The translations under genes were made by a program, and so were the position numbers. A stretch of 64,000 nt of DNA from Xiphydria camelus. Its lineage: Eukaryota > Arthropoda > Insecta > Hymenoptera > Xiphydriidae. The stretch spans positions 12,762,708 through 12,826,707 of the forward strand of contig OY783199.1 of the NCBI GenBank assembly GCA_963678675.1, written 5' to 3'. Positions 1 to 10,952 of the stretch are shown in pieces. The notes below the pieces were generated by a model, which was not told the DNA's origin, ran no database searches, and was given only the letters and a program-made list of their open reading frames with translations. The stretch's first letter is position 1; each line of letters starts with the position of its first letter.

Positions 1-124
1 GTGTAGGGATCACACCCGATTTCCCTGCAGATTGTGCCCTGCAGATTGGCCCCTGCAAATTGCCTCGTGAGTGGGCCGCTTAACGAGAGTAGAAACGTTT
101 AGAGCGCCGTGGTGGGGGTGACGC

Positions 125-729
125 TTGAGTGAAGCGGCCTTACAACGAGAGTTGACTGTATTAGGCTTTTTCTTTCGCGAAAAGAAATTCAATCTAGACG
201 GTTTAGCCCAATATTGGCATGATCTCCGCACTAAGCCACGCGCTTTTTCAAAGCGAAATTTTGGTGGCGGCTCAGTTATGATTTGGATAGGGGGTTTTCG
301 GCCTTCGGAAAAACGACATTGACTTTGGTAAATGGGAGGATCGATTCAGTGGCGTACCAAAATGTTCTCTCGGAGCATTTACTACCATATTTTCGCCAAT
401 TCCGTGCCGCTAAATTAACATTTACGCAGAACAGTGCATCCGTACACGCCTCTATTAGCACGAAAAACTGGCTTGCAGCAAAGAAAATTGAAGTGTTGTG
501 TTGGCCATCGAGGTCGCCAGACTTGAATCCAATCGAGAACCTCTGGGGCCAATTAGTTCGTGATATTTATGCCGATTGTTGACAGTTCAATACCGTAGAA
601 GAGCTCAAACAGGCAATAAGTGAAGCATGGAACTGAATTACGGTAGCGCAACTAAAGAGTCTCGTATACTCAATGCCGAAGCGTATGAATTTGTTGATTA
701 AGAGCAAAGGAAAACCTCTGAAATATTAA
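125..729 (+). pseudogene. Tc1-like transposase relic
   Basis: This is the remnant of a Tc1/mariner-superfamily transposase, which cuts and pastes its own element. The first part (to about 290) carries the FREKKFNLDG and FGGGSVMIW motifs. The reading frame then shifts, and the second frame carries QNSASVH and the WPSRSPDLNPIENLWG block around the second catalytic Asp. The C-terminus reads to MPKRMNLLIKSKGKPLKY. It is dead: one frameshift near 290 and in-frame TGA codons at 580 and 634. The N-terminal helix-turn-helix part is missing, lost or left of the window. The family call is firm from the motifs; the boundaries are approximate. Confidence 0.85.
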
Positions 730-775
730 ATGTTTAATTACAAATACTCAACGTTATTATAAATTGACTTTGCTA

Positions 776-985
776 AGTGGACCTATCATTTATTTACAAT
801 TTGTAATGGACGAAAAGGGCAAAACTTTTACCATGTTCCTAAAAATAAACGTACAAACATGAAATTTTACGGGGTTGTTACTATGACCAAAGACTATGCT
901 TACCATAAATTGCGGCTCGATCCGTCCACGGGTAGGTGAGTTATGGCAAAAAACGTTAGTGGACCTATCATTTCTTTACACACTG
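776..985. repeat. Tc1 right end with two direct TIR-like motifs
   Basis: The motif AGTGGACCTATCATTT followed by a TTTAC run occurs at about 776 and again at about 956, in the same orientation. The second copy runs into CACTG then TA at 986-987, as expected for the right terminus of a Tc1 element with TA target duplication. Two spaced direct copies look like the IR/DR transposase-binding layout of Tc1 relatives. The left end of this element is not in the window. Confidence 0.55.
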
Positions 986-987
986 TA

Positions 988-1940
988 TTATCATTATCGT
1001 TTTGTTCAAATTATCATTTTATAACGACATAAAAAAGACATACTTAGGACATCTTCAAGACGTCTATTTCAGCACGTCATAAATAGGACATTTGACGACA
1101 TTTTGTGGACGTCCATGGACGTCTGTGTTGTATGGGAAGTAAGCTAAATAAATCTCATTTGAATCGAAGTATTACTTATTTTACTAGGTAGGTCTGAATA
1201 CGTTACAAGTGAAAGGTTCATTTGAGTCAAAGATACATATTTGCCATTATGTAAATCTATGAAAAATGGAGTTTCGCGTTATTTTCGATATCAACAATTA
1301 AAACTCTTCAAGATATGTCTATATTACATCGAACGTGTTGCATCAACGAGTGTATCTTTCGCTGACCTTGACGGTCGGGCAACATTAAATAACATATTTG
1401 CTCTTCGTATTTCTTTGCGTGTATTGACTCCTGTCCGCTCCTTTGACGTTGAACTAATCAAAATGAAACTCAGGACGGTTCTCAATTTCCAGCAATATAT
1501 GCAGTATATATGCGTCTTTACAGATGCTGCAGCGGTGCAAATTATGACATAGTCATACACCTAAATGAACGCCTACTCGCGATACGTCCACATCAACGGT
1601 GGATGAATGTATGCGCGAACCAATTCCCAAGACTGATCGCTTTACAAGGACTTTTCTTTGCGAGGCGCTTCAGCGTCGCGAAATCATCCGTCGCATTCAA
1701 CTGAATAGACTCCTCCTATATAGAAACTCGAGCTCATTTCTCGGGGAGCGCGCGATTCTAAAAACGCTTCGGCTTAAAAATACTCGCTCCCGTCGTCGTA
1801 GGAAAAATGCAACTAGCCGTGCGTACATGTCAACGAAAATCAAAGAAAGCATCTGTCTTAGGTGCTACATACACCGCTTAACTACGAGTTTGTTGCCACT
1901 GAAACAAAGATGTCATAATATCCGTTCGAGTTCTGCTCCT
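988..1940. other. Unassigned intronic sequence
   Basis: No recognisable gene or repeat structure. Short open frames at 1241-1552 and 1599-1976 have no motif I recognise and no splice or codon pattern that marks them as real. Confidence 0.5.
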
Positions 1941-2634
1941 CTATACAGTGTTTCAAAATTCAGTACAAATATTTGAAGGGCGTATTTTTGAGATCAGAAT
2001 AAGACTTGTTTTTTTCTATAAACATGTGTCCTAAAATACACCCCCTCCGAGCAACAGCCATATTAATTTTCATTTTAAAAATCGATTTATGGCAATTTTA
2101 GGTCAACAAAACGATTAGAGTACTCGTATTTCAAATTTTTAGAATATTCGATGCATGATTATTGCAACCACAGTTTAAAGTAATTGATTCCCCGTTCGTT
2201 CATCGGCGGTTATCTCTAAGAGGTAAGTTGTATCAAAAAAATGCAAGAGCCCAAAAGTTTTGATTTTTGTTTATCCGACCAGGTGGTCGTACTCATTTTT
2301 TTAATTTCTAAACGGAAACATAAAATTTCGGTCATTAAATGCATATACCTCCCCCCCCCCTCAATCCCCCCCCCCCCAAATATGTTTATGCCATTTTAGG
2401 GGTAAGAAATCAGTAGAACGTTCGAAACAGCAGTAGCTTGCAAATTTTTAAGAAATTTCATGGATAATTTGAGTCAAAATTGAAAATAAGCAATTCTTTT
2501 AATGACAATTAAGATGGCTGTAGCTCGGAGGGCGTATATTTTAGGACACATGTTTATTGGAAAAAAAAGCCTTATTTTGATCTCAAAAATACGCCCTTCA
2601 AATATTTGTACTGAATTTTGAAATACCCTGCATA
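1941..2634. mobile_element. Foldback MITE with about 125-bp terminal inverted repeats
   Basis: Sequence from about 1941 to 2066 (TTTCAAAATTCAGTACAAAT, then the GGGCGTATTTTTGAGATC region) recurs inverted at 2512-2634 with few mismatches. The middle holds poly-C runs near 2350-2376. There is no transposase coding, so it is a non-autonomous element. The family is not identified. Confidence 0.8.
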
Positions 2635-3338
2635 GGGAGATTTTTTTCTCTGCAAGACTTGAAGAGGGAGGGGTACAATTCCGATGAGAATACTAGAGTA
2701 TACCTCTTATTCGTCTTACAATTTTATTCGATGACACCAATTGGTATACATTCATCTATTATTCTTTGTGTCACAATAGGGAGGTTCGGTAATTTAAAAA
2801 AAAATGAAAATCGATAGAGTTTGGGCCACAAAAACGTTAACCGAAGTTGTAGCGCAAAATATTAAGAGTTAATCGTGCTATAAATATTTAAAAATCATGA
2901 ATTGACGCGAGGCTAGAAAACGGGACCTCGACACGAGGCTACGTTGCGTGACGTCAGTTGCCAGACACCCCCACCACAACGTCCAAACTATGCTCGCAAC
3001 GAGTAGATTTACCGTAGAAAACGCAACAGCCAGCAGTACGTATTAAGTAGTAGTGGCTTCAGCGCGGGTTTTTACGTCCACACGTCCAAAAATCACATAT
3101 ACTTCGTTGTTGCTGTCTCGGAACTAACTATTTCTTATTTAGTAGACGCTGCAAAGCCCGTTTTGAAGGGACAGAGTGACCAGAAATCACTCTGTATCAA
3201 GCTACACACCACATGCTCATCTGGGCCGCTAGGCCCGCCGGGTTTTTTCCGGTTGTAAAGTATTGGAAACTTTTTAGCAAGGGGGTACAGTTATAAATCT
3301 ATACCCTTACCTTTCCTTTGCGATAATAAATTATATTC

Positions 3339-3648
3339 TTAACTCTTTCACTCACGAATTTTTATTTTTACAGCCATACAATTGATAATGTATATTCCAG
3401 CTCTTCGATGCTTTAAATTTTAATTTTTATTAAAAAAACAATTTTTTTTGCATAAATTAAATTTTTTTAGTTTATTTATAAATTTAATTTTTAATTTGTG
3501 TGGCGATATATGCCTTATACGTTCGTTACAATGTCCACGAATGTACTTATTGTGAACAAACGGTCAAAAAATTCTAATTTATGACCTTATACATATATAC
3601 ATTAATCCACGTGCCCACATTTGTGGTCACCATGAGCGAAAGGGTTAA
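3339..3648. mobile_element. TTAA-flanked MITE, piggyBac-like, copy 1
   Basis: Both ends are TTAA (3339-3342 and 3645-3648) followed by inverted ends matching CTCTTTCACTCAC and CATGAGCGAAAGGG. It is about 84-90 percent identical by eye to the copy at 24029-24332. TTAA targets and CCCTTT ends are typical of piggyBac-related non-autonomous elements. No coding capacity. Confidence 0.8.
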
Positions 3649-3978
3649 ACTTAGGATTATAAATATCTAACATCGAGCAGTTTTTGCTTATTTCAATACT
3701 CTCACTCAAGAAGTAATCGATTAAATTAATGTAGAAGTTTTCTTATCTATTATATAATTTGCTTTTGGGGAACATAACAATGGTCCAACATTTGTTGCTA
3801 CGGATTAAGGAAAAACCCCAAAAGAAGACCTCAATCAGATAAAGTAGGTAATCATTATCATTCAATCTTAAATCTATGCTGATACATACATAGTTTGTAG
3901 ATACAAATTACTCTTATATTCTAATAAGATTATATAAAAATTGATAGTATCGTGGTCAAATTTATAAAAAATTAATAT

Positions 3979-4209
3979 TCAACAGTAATCTTCATCATAT
4001 GATACGTTACGCAAATCTTTGATGTGTGCACTTTGTCGAAGTTTGTTTACTTCAGAATCTTTTGAGGAATTTACGTCAATCTTATTGTTTGTATCAACTT
4101 CATCTGTCTCAACAATAAGCCTTTCCTCAAATAGAAGCTTAGCCCTTTTCCTTTCTGACCATCGCTGATTCCCCCCCGAAACATTTGCCGATCCAAGAGA
4201 GCCGGATAG
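3979..4209 (-). pseudogene. Short minus-strand coding fragment of unknown family
   Basis: A 77-codon stretch open on the minus strand with no start codon. It has a hydrophilic, acidic and lysine-rich composition (RWSERKRAKLLFEERL, then a DEVDTNNKIDVNSS region, ending DEDYC). It ends at a TGA at 3979-3981. It could be the terminal exon of a protein from the enclosing element. I do not recognise the family, and the reading frame may be fortuitous. Confidence 0.25.
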
Positions 4210-4483
4210 TTAAATCACGTTCGCGCTATATGCCTGCACTGCTCCCCGGGAGAAGGCGGAGCTTGTGTCTGGCAAGTGACGTCAAACCAATAAGAAAACG
4301 TTCTCGTCCCTAACGTTATCGCCGGAGTTACAATGTGCAATTTGACGTAGTAAATTTCATTTTGTTTGAAAAATTCTTTCACGTACATGGTTACTTACAC
4401 ATGCATAATAGTTTCCATAGAGAAATAACATAAAATATTTTTGGTCCGAACCTCCCTATTGCTGAATAATATTTGTTTCGATA

Positions 4484-5266
4484 ATAATCACAGCTCCACA
4501 AGAAAAATCGAAAAAATGCTTCCTCTGACCAGACCAGTATATCTTTATTTTTTTGGAGTCGCTGAATCCGAATCCGGTGTCCGTCTGTCTCCATCACGTC
4601 ACGTTCAAGGTCATTTCAAGGTCAAATCCTGGAGAAATAGTCAAATCGTTTCAAATTATTATTCCTATATGTTTTTGAGGTCGCTGAATTCGAATCCGGT
4701 GTCCGTTTATCTCCATCACGTCACATTTTTTTTAATCTCAAAAAACCATTAATAGATCATGATTTTCAAAAAGTTAATGGACTTAAACCAATTTCGCTAT
4801 AGGGGGCTTTTTGGGTCGCTGATGACGAATCTGATTGGATTTGAAAAATTCAAGACGGCGGATCCAATATGGCGGACGAGATTTTTGAAAATCGACGGAT
4901 TCATGCCGAATTTGGTATAAGGGGGTTTTTTGGGTCGCTGATCATGAATCTGAAGTCAGATTAAAAAATTCAAGATGCCGGATTCAATATGGAGGACGAG
5001 ATTTTCGAAAATTTTGAATTTTTGTAAATATAACTTCATATTCGTCATCAACGATCGAAAAAAAAACCCTATAGCGAATTTGGTTTGAGTCCATTAACTT
5101 TTTGACAATCATGATCTGTTGATGGTTTTTTGAGATTAAAAAAAATGTGACGTGATGGAGACAAACGGACACCGGATTCGGATTCAGCGACCCCAAAAAC
5201 ATAAAGATATACTGGTCTGGTCAGAGAGGAAGCATTTTTTCGATTTTTTTTTTGTGGAGCTGTGTA
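4484..5266. mobile_element. CACAG-ended long-TIR MITE, copy 1
   Basis: The ends read CACAGCTCCACAA and its complement. About 110 bp of inverted terminal sequence includes the GACCAGACCAGTATATCTTT block and the GAATCCGGTGTCCG block. Internal sequence (GCGGATCCAATATGGCGGAC and neighbours) is shared with the elements at 48590-48840 and 49566-50454, so this is one dispersed family. It is inserted into the right arm of the 2667-5359 element. Confidence 0.75.
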
Positions 5267-5397
5267 ATAGATGAATGTATACCAATTGGTGTAATTGAAT
5301 AAAATTGTAAGACGAATAAGAGATCTACTCTACTATTCTCATCGGAATTTTACCCCTCTAAAAATTGTAAAGCATATTTCGATTCTTGTTGCAATAA

Positions 5398-5523
5398 CCA
5401 TAAATTATAGAATACGGTATTATTTTCTCTTTTGAATATTATACTTTATACTTCTGGTCTTCGTGACCAGAAAGAGAAAATAACAAAACAGAAAATAATA
5501 CCGTATTCTATAATTTATGGCTT
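5398..5523. repeat. Perfect 31-bp inverted repeat
   Basis: CCATAAATTATAGAATACGG and the following bases at 5399-5429 recur inverted at 5491-5522 without mismatch. The loop contains a second small hairpin (TCTGGTC, TTC, GTGACCAGA). Likely a small MITE. Confidence 0.75.
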
Positions 5524-5629
5524 TACAATTAGTAATTGATAATTATGGTCACAAAAATATTCTAGTGCACTGTGAATGAAGAGAATTATTCAATTTGTAA
5601 GAATGTAATTCGGAAAAAACCCGACTGCA

Positions 5630-6105
5630 AATTGGACACTGATAAGCAATAAAGTGTCAACCCGCACGGGTTCCCTTTTGGGTTGACACTGTTTTGCTTA
5701 ACAGTGTACAATTATCCCGATGTCCCATAAGGACCTGATCGGGTATTCCTAAGGCATACTCTGCTCAAGCATGCTCAATGAGATCCTTATTGGGATCAAA
5801 TCAATTAAAAGTCAGAAGGTTTACGTGACCAGGTTTTCGTCAAGATCATGTCCTTTAGCCTCGCCTGAAAATTTTATTTTGGACGCAAAATCCAGTAGGG
5901 CTATACTACCGGGCCCTCGTCGGAATCACGTCGTTTTACCTTATTTGAAAATGTTGTTTTGGACGTAAAGTCCAGTAGGATTACACAATCGGACCTTCAT
6001 CGAGATCACGTCCTTTTGCCTTGTTTCAAAGTTTTATCTTGAATGCGAGGTTCAGTAGTGTTACATCACCCGGTTCTCGTCAGGATTAAAGTCCTAATAT
6101 GTTAA

Positions 6106-6164
<59 letters not shown>

Positions 6165-6572
6165 ATATATATATACATATATGGCTTGGGATTCTTTAAC
6201 TCCTATACCATCGTTTCAAACAATTTACATAAAGTCGGTGGCTCAATTGGTAGGGTACGAGAGCATTCCCAGTTTCGGAGTCGCCCATCCTAAAGAGCAC
6301 AAGTTCGAGTCCCGCTAAGATATGAAAATAGGCTACCATTTAAGAAAATTGTCTTTTTACTTCAATAACAATATTTAATAGCTCATTGATAAGTAGAAGT
6401 ATTTATTTCGGTTTTCTATTCGTTTATTGTACAACGCAACTGTTCTAAATAATTTTTCGGGATCCGATCACATTTAACCGGTAAGGTCCCTATAACGCAA
6501 TTGCGCGTTACATGTATAATGGGAGCCCTATCGAGTTACTTATAAGAGCCCGGTTACTTCTTCAGTTAAGCT
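5630..6572 (+). mobile_element. tRNA-headed composite repeat, copy 1
   Basis: A repeat of about 0.95 kb that is present inverted at 17704-18690. From left to right: a CCCGACTG end with an inserted hairpin around GTGTCAACCC; four tandem units of about 80 bp (GGACG, TCCAGTAGGRTTA, CCGGRCCCTCRTC-like, about 5780-6095); a (GT)n run at 6109-6163; a tRNA-like block with A box TGGCTCAATTGG at 6239 and a degraded B box TTCGAGTCC at 6304; and a unique tail ending CTTCAGTTAA. The tRNA-like block suggests SINE ancestry. It ends about 135 bp before the ERR exon. Confidence 0.7.
6109..6163. repeat. (GT)n microsatellite
   Basis: About 27 uninterrupted GT units, followed by a short (TA)n stretch. Confidence 0.97.
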
Positions 6573-6706
6573 AGACCACCTCAACCCTACTACTTTTTCT
6601 AGTCGGGAATATGTAAGGATTAAGATCCAATTTTATCAGTGTATATTCCGATTAGACCGTGCATTTTCCATTTCCTCATTGCGCTCTTTTCTTGTGTTGC
6701 TTGCAG

Positions 6707-6865
6707 GCTTGTATGATCTCTGGTACCGCTGTGGAGTCCGATTCGACCATGGTCGGGAACAACAGGACAATGCCAAACATCAAGCAGGAAGTCGACAATC
6801 CTAGCACACCCACGCAGAACTATCATCAAGTTTGTTCACCAACTACCACTCTTCATCATCAGGAG
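6707..6865 (+). CDS. ERR: Estrogen-related receptor, N-terminal coding exon
   Basis: ERR is an orphan nuclear receptor that controls metabolic genes in insects. The exon follows a pyrimidine tract and CTTGCAG (AG at 6705-6706) and ends before GTAAGA (6866). It is 53 codons long, phase 0 at both ends. The frame reads from an ATG at 6713 (MISGTAVESDS); a second ATG at 6755 has a better start context. The core NIKQEVDNPSTP matches the conserved IKQEVDTPS segment of Drosophila ERR, as I recall it, and contains a psi-KxE SUMO-site motif. The downstream exon at 58996 continues the same N-terminal domain. Upstream exons are probably 5-prime untranslated and not identified here. Confidence 0.85.
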
Positions 6866-8394
6866 GTAAGAATTAAAGCATCGCTGTGGGAATATATGTT
6901 ATCACATCGCGTTTTGTACGTTCTTATAGGTGCTCTGAAATGCGATTAATGTTTATTATGAAACACCCTACGACTATGTTTTACAAAGCCGTTTTAAATC
7001 TGTTTGTATTTCGAGGTGATATTTCACTTTAATACCGTAAAAAGTAACTGAGTGTAATTTAGAATGAAAAATTCATTCTTAGAAAGAGAATTTTCACTTG
7101 GAAAGAGAAACAAGATTTTATTCTTGAGGAGAAAATCTTTCATTTTACTCACTTTTCCCATTTAGTAGAGTAAAATTCTGTTTATAGATACTTAAAACAT
7201 AATATTAGTTCTACCGTTCTAACGGAAATACCTTTTTCATCTATCTGATTGTTATTTATTTATTGACAATTATTATTTGAAAAATGTTTGTTGTAAATAT
7301 GTACTTAAAATATGCAATCTTATTATGGAAATACAAATTCCATAAGAAATGCATCAGGTGTTTACTGTTTTGAAACTGGACGTACTCTGCCCAACGCGCG
7401 AATCAATAGCCGATTAATTGGATTCTTCTGTTTAGAGTCTTTGTTGTACGAGATAATGGCCGTCGGGTCTAGTGGGGGATAAATAAAAGGGCTCAGTCGA
7501 CCCGATATTGGGGTTCGCGCGTTTGGCAAAGTCTCCATACAGTCTTTCGAAATAAAGATCCTTGAGCACTTGCTATAGTGTAATAAAACTACAAGAAATA
7601 TCGCGTAAATTGACAATAAGGACCCCTTCACACGAGGCCACTTACAAGGAAACGTTTCGAGGCCGCCGCTTCCGATCTTGATGAAACTTCGTAAATTTAA
7701 AGTTTATCGAAAAATAAGAGACCCTTATTTTTTTATAGCGGCCCAATTTTGGTTTAAGGGGGTGAAATGGACCCCTGAATTTTCACCCCCTTCGAGCTAT
7801 CTCCGAAACGAAGCGAGATAGATGAAAACTTTCAATGTACGTTTTGCTTGGTTTTTTTAGTATAATAAAATCCCCTAAACAGATTTTGAAAAAAAGCATT
7901 ATTTTTCAAAAAAAATAATTTTTTTATCTAATTTTTCGAAATTTCGGTTTAGTCATGTGGACAAAAACTTAGGAAATTTTATTACAAATTCAACCATGTA
8001 TGACATGATATATTTCCCCCCTACAGTTTTGCAAATTTCTAACTTTTATGTCTGATAATGAGCGGGCTACCAATGGCAGTGACGGGATAGGTCGGGGGTT
8101 ATTACTTCTATGTATTTTAATGCCACTTTTCTTTTATTTAATAAAGTTCAACTTCTATGGCTCATAATTATGACAATAATGGTATTCCGTGAAAAAATGT
8201 TTTATACAAAGTTGTTTCTTACACCAAGCACACGTAATAACGGCAATATCGCCACATAGTGGCATCGTGGTTCCGAGTCCTGTGCAAAACAAAATTCTAC
8301 AGGATGTTCAAATTCAGGAGGTCTCCTGAATATATATCCACTCTTGAACCACGAATATTTAATAAAGTTAGTAAACCGTGGTGAAGAAAACTGA

Positions 8395-9309
8395 TTATGA
8401 GTAAGAGATTGAAGTTGTAGAAGATATTGATTGTACCACAGCTTCAATTTTTTTTTGCCCCGATGTAGCTAAAGTTCGGCCAGAATGTATTTCTAAATTA
8501 AATCCACTCTGATCAGAGTTAAATACATTTTGTGGTCCATATTGTGTAATGAGTGGCTTCACTTGTTCTACGAAGGCATGGCTTCGTACTTTCAAACTTT
8601 CCTCACCCTCAACGTTTTTTCTCGTTACAAACTTTGTGATCTTTCGAGAGACAATTCTATATGCTTTCTTGAATGACCTCAACCATGTTTGACTTGCTTT
8701 GAAGGTTGGAAGATTCTCTACTTCTTTTGCTTGTAAAGCCCATCGTTTAAGGTCTACATCATGTACTATTATTTTCGATCTACTAGCTTCTACAAATTTA
8801 TCAAAAGTATATTTCGCTATGCGTATTAATTTATCATTTTGAGTACCCCCCTGTCCTACTTGCGCAGCCCATCTTCGTAATTGTCTATCAGATTTCACTT
8901 TTTTAAACTGATGTTGAACTGCTGCTACGGTTCGACGTCTTTTCTTCCCACTGTTCCAGTAATCCATGGCACTTTGTTTATATTCAAAGCTAACCGCTTC
9001 TTCATCGGGTGTACAGGGATATGGTTCTGGAGGTATAGAGGTTTCTACGTGAGGAACATCCTCGACATCCGATTCCAGCCAGTCAGTATTAACAGCGTGC
9101 ATTTCACTATCCTCGATTGAATCTTCCAATTCCAATTTATTTTCATGTTCGACTCGAAATGATGAATCCTCCATGCTACGTATAATAATATTTTGTAATA
9201 AATCTTTCAATTGCACTTCTGCACTATTCATTGGAGTTTCTCTTCCATTTGGTACACTGAAAACGGCCACCAATAAAGTTAACACATTGATCGGATTTAT
9301 AATTGCCAT
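8395..9309 (-). pseudogene. Pogo/Tc5-type transposase, N-terminal part only
   Basis: It resembles transposases with a Tc5/CENP-B-type DNA-binding region. An acidic N-terminus is followed by YWNSGKKRRRTVAAVQHQFK, then a Tc5-type helix-turn-helix (LPTFKASQTWLRSFKK, SRKITKFVTRKN), then the start of the DDE core (VFNSDQSGFNLEIHSGRTL, with the first catalytic Asp). It stops just inside the left arm at VVQSISSTTSI. The rest of the DDE domain is deleted; the C-terminus resumes in another frame in the arm (LQSLTHNQFSSPRF). The start is uncertain: ATGs at 9309 and 9174 are both possible. Confidence 0.75.
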
Positions 9310-9637
9310 AATAATAATATGAACTGCTGTGCACCATAGAAACTGAATATTCAGACTAAAAAGCTTTCTCTTTCGCTTCCTTATATATAATGAAGTCGCC
9401 TCACAAGAACGAAACAGATTGGAGAGGGTGGGAGGTCCGACTTCCCAAAAAGGGGCCATCATCCTCGGAGTCCGCGTACGAAACTCGAGAGCGCGTACGA
9501 AAATATTTTTACATGGGCACAGAGCCAACTAATAATAAAGCTTGTCCAAAGAACTAAACTCCCTCTTTCGCATCACCGGGGCCATATAAGGCAACCCTAC
9601 AAATAACAGGAATGTTGTTTACGGCATTTTCGAGGAG

Positions 9638-9673
9638 TATATATACAGGGCCGAGAAGCAAAGAGCTTCAGTT
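9638..9673 (+). promoter_or_regulatory. TATA box plus initiator
   Basis: TATATATA at 9638-9645 and the arthropod initiator TCAGTT at 9668-9673 are spaced 32 bases from the TATA start to the A of the initiator. They sit 31 bases before the ATG at 9701. This is a textbook core promoter for the plus-strand ORF and marks it as a real transcription unit of the element. Confidence 0.6.
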
Positions 9674-9700
9674 TCATTGGCTGCGTCTATCATTCAAGTG

Positions 9701-9946
9701 ATGGGTTCAAACGAGTTACCGACTTTTGAGAAGATCGTGGAGGATCTTAAAAATGGGCACATACCATTGCCGTCTCCCGGGAAATCGCTGGATCTGACAT
9801 TCCGCACAACAGGACCATCCATGGCCGAAGTAGAACGAGAGCTGCAAGAATGTGAGGAGTACTGGAGGAAACAGTACGCAAAAAGAAAAGTAAAGAAAAA
9901 AATGATTCCAACAAAAAACTATAAAAATTCAGACAATTTTATCTAA
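9701..9946 (+). CDS. Small transposon-encoded protein, unknown
   Basis: Encodes 81 residues beginning MGSNELPTFEKIVEDLKNGH. There is a short charged region (VERELQECEEYWRKQYAKRK) likely to form a helix, and a very basic tail. It lies between the long arms and is transcribed away from the truncated transposase. The promoter directly upstream supports expression. It may be the first exon of an autonomous ancestor's second gene. I do not recognise a domain. Confidence 0.45.
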   Translation: MGSNELPTFEKIVEDLKNGHIPLPSPGKSLDLTFRTTGPSMAEVERELQECEEYWRKQYAKRKVKKKMIPTKNYKNSDNFI

Positions 9947-10064
9947 CCTGTGAGTGAATTATTAGTTACTTACATACAAACAGAAAATAATATAAATAAA
10001 TTAACGGTCGGATTTATTAATAAGATTTCTGAACAATTTTTGTCCATTTTATTTTGATAATATT

Positions 10065-10439
10065 CCGCTAGACGTATACGGCTTTCGAATGTGGAAGAAT
10101 TTTGTAAGGAGGTTTTCAGATATTGTAACTCTTTTCAATTACGATATTAACCTTCATTCGAGAGATAATATTTTAAAACTTCAATCTCTTACTCATAATC
10201 AGTTTTCTTCACCACGGTTTACTAACTTTATTAAATATTCGTGGTTCAAGAGTGGATATATATTCAGGAGACCTCCTGAATTTGAACATCCTGTAGAATT
10301 TTGTTTTGCACAGGACTCGGAACCACGATGCCACATATGTGGCGATATTGCCGTTATTACGTGTGCTTGGTGTAAGAAACAACTTTGTATGAAACATTTT
10401 TTCACGGAATACCACTATTGTCATAATTATGAGCCATAG
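10065..10439 (+). pseudogene. Transposase C-terminus with Cys-His zinc finger
   Basis: Reads LDVYGFRMWKNFVRRFSDIV, then RDNILKLQSLTHNQFSSPRF, FIKYSWFKSGY, and a zinc-finger-like end with CHICG, CAWCKKQLC, KHFF and YHYCH. It mostly lies in the right arm (10177-10949); the same residues are coded inverted in the left arm (8202-8447), there with a frameshift after the first Cys. It corresponds to the end of the DDE domain and the tail of the enzyme whose N-terminus is at 8395-9309. Without the middle it is a fragment. A related zinc finger occurs at 32505-32660. Confidence 0.7.
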
Positions 10440-10952
10440 AAGTTGAACTTTATTAAATAAAAGAAAAGTGGCATTAAAATACATAGAAGTAATAACCCCC
10501 GACCTATCCCGTCACTGCCATTGGTAGCCCGCTCATTATCAGACATAAAAGTTAGAAATTTGCAAAACTGTAGGGGGGAAATATATCATGTCATACATGG
10601 TTGAATTTGTAATAAAATTTCCTAAATTTTTGTCCACATGACTAAACCGAAATTTCGAAAAATTAGATAAAAAATTTTTTTTTTTTGAAAAATAATGCTT
10701 TTTTTCAAAATCTGTTTAGGGGATTTTATTATACTAAAAAAACCAAACAAAACGTACATTGAAAGTTTTCATCTATCTCGCTTCGTTTCGGAGATAGCTC
10801 GAAGGGGGTGAAAATTCAGGGGTCCATTTCACCCCCTTAAACCAAAATTGGGCCGCTATAAAAAAATAGGGGTCTCTTATTTTTCGATAAACTTTAAATT
10901 TACGAAGTTTCATCAAGATCGGAAGCGGCGGCCTCGAAACGTTTCCTTGTTA

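Larger units (their letters stand above)
2667..5359. mobile_element. Long inverted-repeat element carrying nested insertions
   Basis: The block from GGGGTACAATTCCGATGAGA through CACCAATTGGTATACATTCA (about 2667-2760) recurs inverted at 5268-5359. The inverted homology continues at 2774-2790 against 4447-4461, so the right arm has been split by the element at 4484-5266. Inside also sit a TTAA MITE (3339-3648) and a short minus-strand coding fragment (3979-4209). The outer family is unknown. Confidence 0.7.
7645..10949. mobile_element. DNA transposon with 770-bp coding TIRs and TTA duplication
   Basis: The termini CAAGGAAACGTTTCGAGGCC are inverted and flanked by TTA at 7642-7644 and 10950-10952. 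The arms span 7645-8416 and 10177-10949 and are nearly identical. Both arms encode, reading outward, the last part of the transposase (SLTHNQFSSPRF through the zinc finger). Between the arms are a truncated transposase (minus) and a small ORF (plus) that diverge from a shared promoter region. The catalytic middle of the transposase is missing, so this copy cannot encode a whole enzyme. Confidence 0.85.

Noticed and set aside
1241..1976. Three overlapping open frames (103, 64 and 125 aa)
   Set aside because: No recognisable motif, different frames, and no promoter or splice context; likely chance.
6099..6318. Open frames reading poly-CV in the GT microsatellite
   Set aside because: They are simply the (GT)n repeat translated; no splice sites or homology.
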